In this document: piece by piece, positions 34,401 to 46,298 of the stretch
Numbering within the stretch: position 1 is the stretch's first letter
Layout: each line of letters opens with the position of its first letter
NCBI GenBank assembly: GCA_001632425.1
Contig: KV425608.1
Location: 1 to 64,000, forward strand
DNA length: 64,000 nucleotides
Source: Neolentinus lepideus HHB14362 ss-1
Taxonomy: Eukaryota; Basidiomycota; Agaricomycetes; Gloeophyllales; Gloeophyllaceae
Direction of reading: 5' to 3'
Made by a program: the position numbers and the translations under genes
The notes under the pieces: model-generated
The model's database searches: none
Seen by the model: only the letters and a program-made list of their open reading frames with translations
What the model was told of the DNA's origin: nothing

Positions 34401-35411
34401 GCTCGAATACACCATCGAACACAAGTGCACCGCGCTGGAAGAAACAGTCGCCCCAGTACCAACCATAGTCCTTGACGACGCCGTGCGCTTCGGTCTTAAC
34501 CCAGAGGTTGAAGCCGATCATGGCGATACCGCCAATCCATCTAAGAAGGGTTAGCAAACGTTCTCATTCTCTATGTGATAAGAAAGAGAATACCTCACGA
34601 TATGCACCGGAATCGCAAGTCCGTTAGGCACACGGAAACAGGAGAATGCAAACATGCAGTACGCGACGAAGTCACTGTAGAGAATCGTGTGAGTGAGGCT
34701 ACAGAGGTATTGCAGGCATGAGTTTACGAACTTAAGGAGGATAATATCTACTACTTGACGGAATAGTAACCATGCATTGTATTCTAGCGGTAGATCCTGA
34801 GGACAATGAGATTAGGATTGTGTGTCTTATCCATGTTGGACGGCAATTGGGGGTGCACGAACATCAAATGAATAATCTTGCCCCATTTTGCCTTGAAGTT
34901 GTTTCCGGATCCAATCCCGCATGGCAGGTCTACGTTTTTCGTCTAACCATCCGAGCCGCTGTACTTCCCTCACAATCCATTTCTTCTTGCTTTGTTTTGT
35001 AAGGACCCAGCCTAAGCCAGCGTCATATGCCAATCTCCAGAAAGCAAAGTAAACCAAGAAGAAAGGTTTCCGTATATGCGAGGGAAGGATTGCAAAGAGA
35101 ACAAGCTGGGCACCGAGGAAAGCAAGATTCAATAAATCAAAGTGAGATTTTGGATAGGAGGGGTGGAAGAGAGTAAGGACGTCGTGCGTTGTTGGAACAC
35201 GAAAAACTTCAACATTCTCCCGTGTCAGCAGTACATTCAAGTTTCACCATATCGTTCGACACGCACCATCCCCGCTGGGAGTCTTGCCCCATACCACCTC
35301 TTCCCGCGTAGCCCGCTTGTCCCCGTCTGTAGAGTCACTCGCCGACTCTTGCTTGACATTCGACGTGGACAGTCGCCGCTGGCGCAGCTCACTATGTGCT
35401 GAGGCGACCAT
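31465..35411 (-). CDS. CHO2: Phosphatidylethanolamine N-methyltransferase CHO2
   Basis: I place 18 exons, all in phase, giving 995 residues: 35267-35411, 34863-35206, 34732-34796, 34594-34674, 34374-34540, 34193-34306, 33723-34125, 33373-33668, 33231-33319, 33121-33181, 33000-33066, 32815-32949, 32549-32761, 32415-32486, 32197-32362, 31951-32142, 31829-31892 and 31465-31778. The family makes the first S-adenosylmethionine-dependent methylation of phosphatidylethanolamine on the way to phosphatidylcholine, in the ER membrane. Recognised blocks are [53 protein letters not shown] (methyltransferase motif), the second repeat with [14 protein letters not shown] and [18 protein letters not shown], and the C-terminal domain with [14 protein letters not shown] and [14 protein letters not shown]. 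Membrane helices are evident in both repeats. A Ser/Thr/Glu-rich linker in exon 7 separates them. No inactivating change is seen. Confidence 0.95.
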
Positions 35412-36313
35412 GTTGAATGGCCACAACGACGGACAACGTGGAGGGTCGTAAACTTACGCGTTGGAGTTTACAGCAGCCTCTAGATCTTCTAGCTCAGGGT
35501 TCTACGGGTCCGGCAGACCCGACGTGCAAACACGACAAAACACAGGCAAAATCTTCAAAAGCGCAAGTTCTGGTCCAGCTTGGAAAGCGTCCTCGTCGTC
35601 ACAGCTGTTCACCAACTCTCTTGTAATGCGTTGTGGTCTAAGATAAGACTCGGGCGCCCCCTGCTTCTTTGCTCTCAGAGTCTCTTCGTAATGTCCGCAG
35701 CTTTGCCCACGCGCAACTTTCAGCGCCGAATCCTCAGGTCTGGGACCGAATCATTTCATATCCGACGGAGCTTGCAACTATAGCCAACGAGGCATTCGTC
35801 ACTAGGAGGATATCGCGAAGTCAGCGCTTCTTGCTATTCCTGAAAGTCCCTTCGAGAAATGGCTAGTATTGCACAGCATCTCATGAAATGGGTGCGTTTA
35901 TGCGTTAGAGTCCCCTGTTATTCACTCCCAACTCGACCTTTTCTTTTCCATCGTCTTGGGAGTTGCTAATGCCGGGGAAGAGCAACTCTGATAGCAGGAG
36001 ACGCTAGTTCGGTGACTCTTCTCACTGTGAACTGTTCATCTTACGAGGCGTCTCACATCCCTATTCTTCCCCTTAGTTTGTGCAATACTATTATGCAACA
36101 CTCTCAGGTCCAATGGTACTATCATTGCTATTGAAACGAAACATGCAAGTATCATAGCCTGAAATTTGGAAAGACTGCGTAAGCATTACCAACGTCGCCA
36201 TTACCGTAAGTATAATATGTCTTGTATTGCATTGTACTCCATCTACCAATTGTATTGAGTCTGTCGCTGCCTCTGTAAGTCACTCCTCGAAAAGAAACCA
36301 ATACAAAAGCCCA
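35412..36313. other. CHO2 upstream region / FES1 3' flank
   Basis: About 900 bases separate the FES1 stop from the CHO2 start, both genes on the minus strand. Only short frames occur. I looked for the inositol/choline-responsive CATGTGAAAT and found no full match. The CHO2 promoter presumably lies in the half nearest 35412. Confidence 0.5.
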
Positions 36314-37654
36314 TCATTCCAACGCGCGTATCAACATCCTCATCTCATCATCACTCAGCCCATACTTCTCCCCGTCCGTCCCCTCCTTCTCGAAATACCC
36401 TTTGAGCAACCGCTTCTCCTCCCCCGTAAAGGTCCCTCTACACGCACTCACATACGTTTCTAGTAACCTCACAACCTGCTCAGCAAAGTCTATATCGCCT
36501 TCCATCTCCCCATCTTCACCATACGGCACGGGGGACGTCAGACCGTTAATCAATGTCGATAATAGCCCCTTTGAGTGGAGGGCGTCAAAGGTGGGTGAGG
36601 AGGTGTCCATCGACATGGGATCGAATTGCAAGGTGGCATGTGAGTTGGGGTGCACGGGTGCAGAAGGAGAGTCGGGGGTGTGCAGGCTCGTGTATGTAGA
36701 GGGGGAGTCCAAGAAAGAAGAGGCGTGCAGAGTTGTAGCGGTGGCGGTCGAGATGCCAGAGGAAAGATCGCGTTGATATTGACCGGGGATGACCGGTCTG
36801 TAGGTAGGGATGAGGAGGATGTTGATTAGGAATACTGTTTTTCGGCGGACTGAGATATCTGAATCTACGTGATGTGGGAGGTAAATATCGAGATTCGGAG
36901 ATGGGTGGCACAAGTCGCTCTTGCCTTCGAGAGCATTCCTGATGATATCCCACCCACCAGCAGCGTCCAACTGACGTACCCCTTCTGCATTATGTTTTAA
37001 TGCTCCCGAAAGTGCGTACACCGCTTTCGACCTTGTCTGCGCAGGTACGGTGGGTGCGAAGAACGACAATATTGTCTGAATAGGCGACATGGATAAGAAC
37101 TAACAAAGGCACGAATATCATCAGCACAATGTACCTTATATAGGAAGAAGCACAGTGGCGTACGACGTTTTGCGCCGCTGGATTGTTCTGCACGGCCGTT
37201 CCGATAATCCAGAGCACTTGTCGCTTGATTTCGTCTGTCGATCCAGGTGCGGTGAGAAGTTCGTGCAGAGGTTGCCACATATTCAGTTTCTCAAGATCTG
37301 GCCCCACACCCCCGTCAACTTCTGCAAATTGATCTCGTATTAGACTGTTACGTACCATTTGCATTATCAATGCTTTCAATAAGCTAGAAGATCAATTACT
37401 CTATATCAAAATATGCAAAGGAGTAAGATTTTACTAACCATCTCAAAGTCATCTAAAGCCTCCACCCGCTCGTCCTCACTCTTACTCTCATCAATCGCAA
37501 TAGCCAGCTTCTCTTTCATCTGCACGGAGTCCGGCTTGCCCAGAATCATGTCAATGATCTCCGGGTCCAGCTTCTTCGGGTCTGGGCGCTCTCCATCTTG
37601 CTGGTTTTGTGACCCACCACCGTGTTCGATACTCCATCGCAAGAGTGATTGCAT
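36314..37654 (-). CDS. FES1: FES1-type Hsp70 nucleotide-exchange factor
   Basis: Five exons (37439-37654, 37356-37383, 37164-37297, 36925-37099, 36314-36864) join in phase to 367 residues. The N-terminus MQSLLRWSIEHG and RPDPKKLDPEIIDMILGKPDSVQMKEKLAIA is the conserved Fes1 start. The armadillo-like repeats follow, with LIESIDNANDLEKLNMWQPLHELL, EIKRQVLWIIGTAVQNNPAAQ, TRSKAVYALSGALKHN and GWDIIRNALEDSDISVRRKTVFLI. Fes1 binds the ATPase domain of cytosolic Hsp70 and speeds ADP release, linking Hsp70 to degradation of misfolded proteins. The C-terminal third is Ser/Pro-rich before VVRLLETYVSACRGTF. Intron 4 (36865-36924) begins with GC, is 60 nt long and has no stop in frame, so retention would insert 20 residues. 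The short N-terminus lacks a signal peptide, fitting the cytosolic form. Confidence 0.94.
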
Positions 37655-38901
37655 ACTTGGGGATCTTCCGTTAAAGCTTGAGAAGAGTGTTGAAAAAGAG
37701 TAGGGAATTGAAGGTGAACTGGTGGTCGAAAATATAAGGATACAAAGCAGAAGAATGCGAGGAGCAGTGCGTATAACTAGGAACCTTCGGACAGGAAGGT
37801 GCTCGAATGAGATGGATGTGCATCCCAATTGGGTGTTTTGATGGGTACCACGTGGGTAAGATCAACTTGCACAAAATCGGCGAAAAATGGGGAAAAATGT
37901 TTCTTCGTTCTTCGTTGTCGATGTCGATGTTGACCTCCATCTAGTGTCAGCGTCGTCGTCGGATTCTCCATCGTGGCTGGTGGCAGTGGGTCCTGGGCAG
38001 AGCGTATTGGTCGTTTTTATGGTGAGTTATTCGTCGAGTTTTGTAGTGGACAGTTGCAAGACGCGTACGCTTGCGATGATGATACATATTTCGACCTTTA
38101 CCACATTCAGAATTACATGTGTAGACAAAAGTCATTTGTTTCAGCCTTGACTGATATCTTCCCTCGATCATCCGATCGCACTTTGAGTAGTCTCGCTCAC
38201 AGGCCTTGTATCACAGGTCTTGGCAGCGTCGTTTCCTAGGTCTCGAAGTCAGTCATCTGGTGAGCTACTGTCTCCATTATCCACAAATTTTCTCTCTTCT
38301 TGATGAAACTCTGTCGATGGGCGGACACGAATGCCGCCTGTCCGGTAAGCCTCCCGGTGTACAAATGTGGAGGTGGGCAGGCTGCTTGTTGATATTCATC
38401 GAACTCTGATCCTTCTCATTGACCTCTCTTTTCCATCTCATGTCTCCTCGCGACGCATGTTCAACTTTGCTAACCACCCCCATTCATCGTGCAGGGACCC
38501 ATTGTCTGATTCGATCACGCGTGTGCAGCCGTGACTGAGCAGGTGGCTTGTATCCTTTACGTACTCGTGTAATTTTTGTATTCATCCCGTCATTCTCTGA
38601 CCTTAAATGCTATACCATCGCGTCGTCGTTATTGCGACATGCTCTCGGTCTTGATACTCTCTTATGAACATCACCACGCACGTTCTGGAAGCTCAGGAAA
38701 CAATTCCGTGTCCGTAGCACCACCGTCACATGTTCTGGGCGCTGGCGCCGCAACCGCGTCCTTACCATGAAATTTGCAGCATGGTGCTATTTCTGAGCGA
38801 GCGGTGAGCATATATTGAGTACCCCGGAAGTCGAAGTACTAGCACTTGACTTGACCGGGCTGACCATACCGTTTTGAGTTACCTTTCTGCCGTCTCTCGA
38901 C
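37655..38901. other. Divergent promoter region between FES1 and a membrane-protein gene
   Basis: The tract is 1.25 kb long, pyrimidine-rich in places and without coding signal. T-rich TTCTTCGTTCTTCG near 37900 is suggestive of heat-shock-type half-sites, but the alternating nGAAnnTTCn arrangement is not present, so I do not call a heat-shock element. Confidence 0.5.
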
Positions 38902-40446
38902 ATGGGCGTCCGGACTGTAGTCGCCGCCGCGGCTACGCCGTTCGCATGCAGGGTCTTCTCTTCACGCAAGTATGATCGCAAGGGCAAGACACCTGAAGAC
39001 GTTGAGGCGCCATTGCTTGCAGCCCAGCCTGCGAGCCAGATATTGTATGGAGCAGTGCAGCCGGAGAATGGACCCAATGCGAGTGGGTCGGGCCGCTCGA
39101 GTGTAAGAGGGAGTCCCGAGCGCTCCAGGAGAGATAGCGGCCTGGACAGAGTGCCAGAGGAGGGGGGACCTGCCGATGAACCTCTCCCTGGAGAGGAGCA
39201 GCCGTTTGAAGAGGCAGATGAGGAGAGGCAATGGGATTTGGAGGAACATGGTCTCTATGAAGGTACACCCCTTGTACTGCTTGCCCTGACCCAGTAATTC
39301 ATCCTTGTTACACCACAGGATCGTACAGAAGATTGGTTTCCCTATACACCATCATACCCTTCGTCTCTTTCTTCATATTCGTCCTGCTCGCCCTCCTTCC
39401 AACAATAACCTGGCCCTCCCACCACCCCCTCGGCTACAACCGCTACCTCCCCTTTCCTTACCCAGAACTTCTGATATCAATTTCCCTCTGGTCGCTCTCC
39501 CACCACCTCCGCCTCCCCCTATTCAACCTCGCGTCCTTCCTGCTACCCCCATATCCCGCCGCATCAACTCTACTCTCCACCACCCTCCATGTCGTCCTTC
39601 AAACCCTCTTTCGCACTGCCTCATTTATTTTAATTGGCATCCAGATCCAGAATCACGAGGCTCCTCACTGGCACGAGCAAGCTTTTTTACAAGTTTGGTG
39701 GCTCGCCCTTGGCTGGGCACTCGCAGACATATCCGTGGGCATAGCACAGGGTTACAACCAAATCGCCCTGTACAAAGATGTCCTCGTTTCCGAACAGGAC
39801 ACGATCTCGCACGTTTCAGATGGATTAGTTGGTCACTCGAGGTACGGCAAGATCTTCGTTGCGGATAGCCCCGTAAGCATGTCCGTGAACGAGTACTACA
39901 ACTCAAGAATTGCAAACGGCAATGGGAGGGATACAATGGCGTCGGATGGCACCTATGGTGTGAGTGATGGGTGGCGCCCGGTAAGAGACTCGGTGCAAGA
40001 GATGGAGAAGGATTTGGATGCGTTCATTGCGTTCAAGACAAGGGAGGAACTTGAAGACGTCTATGGGATTCCTGTCATCGTATGTCTCTCCTCTTACCCT
40101 TTCCGACATCAACCTCACTCTCGACAATTAATAGAAAATCCCTGTGTTCGTCTCTTGCCTTCAACGTATCGACACCCTCTTACTTTCTTTGGGGCTCTCT
40201 CTCCTTCTCGGCTCTGCGTACTTGCGTTCCGCGTTGTCCCTTCCTGTGCCTTCAGAAGATCTGAAGAGCAATCTCGCGTTCTACATCGTGGCCCCCATTG
40301 TAGTGCTCGTGCACTTATTCCTGGCTGTGTTGTACACGCCAGTCGTGCTTCCTCGTATAGGTGTGCATACTGCTTCCTATGTCGGTTTGTTGGTGGGGCT
40401 TGGATGTTTGTTTTCGGGGCTAGGGATGTGGGGCGCGTTGTCATGA
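38902..40446 (+). CDS. Multi-pass membrane protein, fungal, function unknown
   Basis: Three exons (38902-39262, 39319-40079, 40135-40446) join in phase to 477 residues. Residues about 1-120 are soluble, polar and acidic (PLPGEEQPFEEADEERQWDL). The next part has several hydrophobic helices: LYTIIPFVSFFIFVLLALLP, HVVLQTLFRTASFILIGIQI and WWLALGWALADISVGIAQGY. After a soluble loop (DLDAFIAFKTREELEDVYGIP), at least three more helices follow (LLLSLGLSLLLGSAYL, LAFYIVAPIVVLVHLFLAVLY, ASYVGLLVGLGCLFSGLGM). I recall orthologues annotated only as fungal integral membrane proteins. There is no signal peptide. A vacuolar or other endomembrane location is possible but not shown. It converges on the GH115 gene, leaving about 240 bases between stop codons. 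Confidence 0.87.
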
Positions 40447-40689
40447 TTCGAATTCGGGAAAAGAAAGAGAACGGAACTATTTATCTACCACTTCTAGTGA
40501 ACTTGTGGATTTACAGCAAGTTTGTATATTTTGTTTATTAATTTGTGCATACCTTGTTTATCAATTTGCATTCGCTGGTATGTCACAATCGCATGTGTTT
40601 GGATCAATGTGCTGTAAAATCGCAGGACAAAATAAGGGGAGGGCGCTTATCCCTAATCACCGAGGTGATTTTACATGAGTACAAGCCCA

Positions 40690-43600
40690 TCATATTACAA
40701 TGCTCTCCGGAGGACCAAGGTAGCTTGCCCTTACGTTGCCCGTGTCTAAACGAAGAGATCAACATCGGCGCCAGGAGTGAGCAGCAACTACGTACCGATG
40801 ACTATCTTTTGGACGACAACAGCAGGCTCAATCATCCAAATTTTAAGCGTATGCGCTCCAGGCAGAGCGGTGAAGTTCGTCGTAACAGCCACAATAGCAT
40901 CCGCTACCCAGCCGTCTACACCGTCCCACTGCGCTGGCAACTGTCCCGGTACGGCGTACGGGATGAAGTACTCGGACTGGGGTGCCTCGTCGTCGACACC
41001 AATGGCGAATCCGAGCGGGCGGTCGTCTCCGTTGGCATTGAGCGAGGGCGAGACGTAGGTCGTAATCGTGACGTTGCCGGCCTGGCCGATCGTGTTGAAA
41101 TTGTAGAAATCGTACTCGCTGTATATTGACTGTGTATGAGAGGAAGGTGTGGGAAGAGTGGGGATGGGACTTACACGCTGGGCCCAGTACCAGCAGTGAA
41201 ATTGCCGCCATTATCGCCAGTGCGAGGCCAGGGCGTGATTCCTGAGATGGTCTTACCGTAGTTTGGGATCTCCGTCCAAGTGACGCCAGCCACAGAGGTG
41301 TTGCGAGTCGTATGCGCGGCTTCAATTGAGATGCCGCCATCACCCTCCACGAATCCTGGGTTCTCCGATCAGCATGAGCCCTGTCCCTGAACAGATCGTC
41401 AGATCGTGAAGTTCACCTGAGAATCCAGCCGCCGGCGATGTGTTGTTCGCGACAAAGTACACCGGAACAGATAATAGCGTCTGCCCGGGCGTGGGCGGCT
41501 CTGTCGTAGTGGCGTTGAATGTGATCTGACCGTAACCAACCTCAGAGAACTGGCTCCAGTCGGTGGTCACATACACGCGTGTTTCGAGGTCAGTAGGATC
41601 GATCGATCCCGATGACTGCGATACGTGCAGCCAGGACACGTTACTCGTGGCGGTCCAGGTGAAAGGCGCCGGACCGCCTGCGCCTACGTCGACGTAGCGG
41701 TTTCCGACCGGGATGTACGGATCCAGGGTCACTGTCGGGTTCGGGCAGCTGTAGCCCAAGGCGCAATTGTACTGATTATCTCCAGGCCTAAGTGAAATAT
41801 GGTTGGCGCTGAAAGTGATATCAGGGAGGTAAAGTGAAATACCAGACACCCATGGTGCCTTCTGGCACGATGCGCATCACACCGGCGATGTTCTGCTTGC
41901 GAGTCTGCATTCGAGTTACCATTGGCATCCTTGCGATAGATCTTAGTTAAGACAGCGATGATAGATGTAACGGACTCACGTGTTCGTCGTCGGTTCTTGC
42001 CAGTAAACATAGACAACATGTGTTTGATCCATCATGCTACGCAAATTTGAGAAACCCGTTCGAGAAATCTATAATAAAAAACACTCACTGGTCCCATTTG
42101 CCTAAATTCAAATTACGATTCATTATTTCCTGTTCAAAGAGTTTGAACTACTGTAGGACTTACCATCTAAGAGTGTGTGATACTGGTATTCGTAGTCGAA
42201 GTCCGTCTCAAAGAGTTGCTGCACAAGGTCAGCATAGTTGTTTGTCGCAAACCGCCCTTGGGATGCAAGTAAGTTGTTTGTTCCGGCGTATATCCACATC
42301 GTGTTGAGGTTAGCACTAGCCAGAACCGCGTGGTGAAGAAGCTCGTAGAACGCAGGCTGATAAGCAGCCGACAGGGAGTTATATATGTTCGTGGACTGTT
42401 GGACCAGACTCTGCCACTCTGCGAGGACGTTTTCCGTCCTATCTCATCACATCAGCACCTCTAACTCATACTTCACACCGACAGCTACTCACTCGCGGTA
42501 GTCCGTCAATGTATACACTGTAGAGTTCATCAACTCCGGCGTACGTCTAGCGTTCACCCTCGTGAGGTTTCCGACAATATCCGTGATTTGCAGAGCCGTC
42601 GATATTGGGACATCGAATTCGCGCTCAGCCCAGGTAGTGACGAAGCTGTCGAGGTTATCGAGGTTCCAGACGGAAGAGTTCCAGCCGTAAGTAATGAAGA
42701 ACTCGATGTCCATCTCGTATGGCTTAAGGTCGCCGACATTTACGATCCAGATGCGGGTGGCTTCGCGGTCTACGGCGAGGGACATTTGCTCGTATGTCTG
42801 GGTAGAGATGAGGTGTGCAGAATGAAGTCAAGAGATACGAAGAAGTGATTTACTTTTGATATCTGCGAGGTCGTAATCCACTTGAAGTTGCGGGGGTCTC
42901 CGACCTGCATGGTTCAGTTACACAATGGACCATCTCCCCTGCAGTGGAAAAACTTACATAATCGAACTACCAACATCGTAAGGCCTTCAGTATATGCTTA
43001 TGGTACGATATACACTACTTACGTGATAGTAAACACCGGCACCACCAGTCCTGTTCATCTCACTTTGGACAGGGAACCTCCGAATGTTTCCCCAGCTATC
43101 AACCATTTCGTGAGCATGAAGCTCTTCAATTCAGGAACACAAGAGTGTACTTGTCGTCCGTCCACAACAGAGTGATATCGTCGGGAACGGTCATTCCGTC
43201 CTCGTAATAGCCCTGCACTTCCTTGTCTGCGAACAATCTACGTTAGTATAGCCATCCAAGAGTAAGAGACAGACAAAACATACAGAGACACCACATTTGC
43301 GGAATCTCAGTAATGGTCTTTCCAGTTCCGTTGAACACATTCTCCAAGATCCCTCGCTGGTCAGACACGACCTGCTCCAGGAGTTGGATATTCTGTCCCT
43401 CTGCGAGAGGTACTACGTATCATCACTTAAGTCTCGATCTCTGAGCATGACACAGCGAAAAGAAAAAACGTACAGTCCCCAGCTCCGCGCATACCAACGG
43501 TGTACAGCGTCTCATAGTTCTTCGATCGCTCAGCACCTTGCACCCAGAATGGGTAGATGGTCGCGTTATTGACGCTGTAGTCCCATGGTCCAGTTCCGTA

Positions 43601-44842
43601 CAGATCCCATTCCACAGGGGTGGAGCGAGTCATAGGCTCTTCATGACTATGATTTATATCCTCAATACCGTCGGATTGGAGAAGTGTGAAGGTAATATGG
43701 ATACCTTGTTCCCATGACTATACCGTACAAATCGGCATAATAGGGGTTGAGAGGGTCGTCGACGTAGAACCCACTGGAACGATATGTTTCCTGCAGGTCA
43801 AATGTCGTTCGAAATAGAGACATACCTGCTCCACATAGCTATTATCGAGGGTTAGTTAATCTACCACATGGCCGTCCACTGTCGAATACGTACCAGGCCA
43901 CAAGTAATTTGCCTTGAGCCGCAACATAAGCTCGAACCTACAAATAACACGTCTCAAGCCATGCCACCATCATCGTACCTGGTTCACTCACAACAAGGTG
44001 TAAAATGGCGACTGGAAAGGCGAGTCGGTAGCCGCAGAGCCAGTTCCGTTCGTATACTTTTCCATAGCCCAGTTCTGCAGGGCGGGCTGCTCATCATTCA
44101 GGAAGATTCCGCGGTATTTCACAGTAGGTGCACCGTGGTAGCACCCATCGGGAGACACATAGAGATCAGCATTTTGAGTGGTGGGGACATCTGCCCACCT
44201 GAGAAGAATGACTGTTAGAGAAATAATCCGTAACTTGTACGATGTTACATCTTACCAGTACCAGGGAGAAACACCTGAAATATCGCAAGCATTGAATTCA
44301 TTTCATATTCAGTATGCGGCTTTGTGGGACATACCGAACTGCTCAGAGTGATCATACATTGCGTAGATCGTTCCTCGCTTGTCGGCACCGATCATGACAT
44401 ACGCGCTAGAAATCCCAGGAAGCGGGTTCCGCACCTCACGCGTGAAGAACGCTTCCCACTGTCCCTCAATGGACGATACATCCAAGCCCGTATTATTCAC
44501 AACCTGTGCAATCAGCGAAGACTGGCCCAAAGTACCAACTATGATCGGCGCGACTGCATTGCCACCGCTTCCTGAAGTAGCACCCGTGTAGTTGGAGAGG
44601 GCAGGTAGGACTCCCGTTACGCGCTGAATGTCATTCACGAAGTCATTTGCGGCGCGTTGGACTCCAGGCCAATCATCAGAAGAGACAAGGACTGGTGCAG
44701 CGTGGCCGCTACTGACCACAGAGAACGAGGACGCCCCTGACGCAGGCGAGAATGAGACGCAAGATGCTTGTCCGATGGCCTGAACGGTCGCCAGGGTGCA
44801 CAAAACAAGGAAGACACTCAAAGTCACGTACGGCGTCCACAT
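40690..44842 (-). CDS. Secreted GH115 xylan alpha-glucuronidase, 20 exons, one apparent frameshift
   Basis: The start at 44842 gives a signal peptide (MWTPYVTLSVFLVLCTLATVQA). GH115 blocks in order are IYAMYDHSEQFGVSPWYWWADVP, FELMLRLKANYLWPAMWS, GFYVDDPLNPYYADLYGIVMGTSHEEPM, GMRGAGDLPLAEGQNIQLLEQVVSDQR, DDITLLWTDDNWGNIRRFP, NRTGGAGVYYHFDYVGDPRNFKW, a helical middle, and the C-terminal FVEGDGGISIEAAHTTRN and WDGVDG. GH115 enzymes release (4-O-methyl)glucuronic acid from xylan, consistent with a plant-cell-wall-degrading fungus. I place 20 exons, some tiny: 13 nt at 43826-43838, 9 nt at 42958-42966 and 13 nt at 42089-42101. Exon 17 (41417-41929) needs a frame change near 41853-41858, in a GTGT tract between EGTMG and SGISLYLPDITF. 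Two bases seem missing, so this allele may be inactive, or the base call may be wrong. With the frame kept, it would be about 1031 residues. Confidence 0.9.
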
Positions 44843-46298
44843 CGTAGCTGACTAGGAGGATGCCTGTGTACGAGGAGCGTGTTCCATGCCCTTACACTAA
44901 AATATGACCACGGCAGTCTAAGCGGACCGCTGCTGCTTGTCCGGGTATCTCAAGGGGAGGTAGAGATGTGCCCGTGACCACGCTCGCCTGATCTCGAGCG
45001 TTTCAGGAGAAATTTCGGGCTGATAGGTGGACGCTGTGAAGCTAAATGTCAGGACATCGATTATAAGCAGTCTAAACATTCAGCAGCCCAGGTCAGAAGA
45101 CGGAGACGAAAATATTGCGCGTGGAAATAGGACAGAGAACGATGCATGACTGAGGCACGGCACAGTGATGTAAAGTTAACGTTGAGAGCCAGACGGTGAT
45201 CGGGACAAGATGCCGCGGTAGCCCTTGTCAGTCTGTGACGTACTGGTACTGTCAGTTGGCGTTCAGTATCGCGGTTGCGTGTTGAGTTGCGGATTGAGTT
45301 AAATATCAGTTATAGTTATCCTAATAAACCTAAAGAAATTTTGAATTAATTTAATTCAAGAGTGGAAAATGTGGCAATGATAATAGCACTACTGTATTTG
45401 TTTCCTGATTGTGGGTAGAAATTCCCTTCATAATCAGATAGGCCCCGGGAGAGGTGCGATAAGTGCTCCGAGCACTGGATTTACCGCATACATCAGGAAA
45501 ATGTCAGGCCGAAGGGACTTGGCTTAAATTTCCTTAGGGGACTTAAAGGTGTCTTAAACGGACTTTCGGGCATCTTTTGCCACCTTTCGGCGCTTTAGGC
45601 GCCGGGACTTGGCTTAATTTCTCTTAAATAAGGTGTCCTAAGACCGGGAAAGACCGCTGAGCCCGGATGACATTTTCCTGATGTAACTGCTCGAAAACGC
45701 TGGATAATCAGCGTAAGTTAATTTACGAGGACTTACCACGTGAGGTTTGATTTACGGTCACATCACATCCCTTCGAAGAATCGCATCTAATCGCCGCCAT
45801 TCAAATTGTACATAACGATCCTGGACACTTCTTCGCCATCAACGCGTGTCAGTCCTGGCACCCTTCTCGGAATACTCGATTCCTGAACCCCAGACGCGAT
45901 AAAACGTGTTCAAACGCAATCGACGCGTCGAGCAACATCATGCTCCTCCTCAAAATCAAATATATTTCGTATTTCTTTGTCTGTACAGCGGTCAAGAAAT
46001 TCCCAGGCCTTAGCAACTTCAGTCCTTTAGCATGTAGTACAAATACATATATTGTTAGCTCGTGTTGCTCGGGCGTGATTTTGAAAATTCACGTTCAACT
46101 ACGCGTCTCGACCATCAGCTTGCTTGACGCCGGGCAGGGTTGATTTACGCGTAATTCTTGCAATATAAGCCAATTAAACCTAATTAAGCGACTTAATACG
46201 CCTTATGCCGGTAAGTTCGGTCCGGCTATTTCCTGATGACGCCGCCACTGCGCCGTGACTACCTTGACCACCACACCGAACTATTAGCAGCCTTCACG
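44843..46298. other. Divergent intergenic region between GH115 and a small membrane-protein gene
   Basis: About 1.45 kb with no coding exon. It holds the 193-bp MITE annotated separately, and an MluI-box-like palindrome CGACGCGTCG near 45922-45931 on the side of the small gene. GH115 promoter elements must lie right of 44843; I see no carbon-control motif that I would defend. Confidence 0.55.
45491..45683. mobile_element. 193-bp MITE with 16-bp terminal inverted repeats and TA flanks
   Basis: CATCAGGAAAATGTCA at 45491-45506 is inverted perfectly at 45668-45683. TA borders both ends (45489-45490 and 45684-45685), matching a Tc1/mariner-type target duplication. The interior is rich in GGGACTTGGCTTAA and GGTGTCTTAA-like motifs, with a GGCGC/GCGCC hairpin near 45590-45605. 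There is no coding capacity. Its termini differ from those of the 675-bp element, so the two belong to different families. Confidence 0.82.

Noticed and set aside
37880..37925. Heat-shock element upstream of FES1
   Set aside because: Only repeated TTC units in one orientation; the alternating GAA/TTC pentamers required for a heat-shock element are missing.
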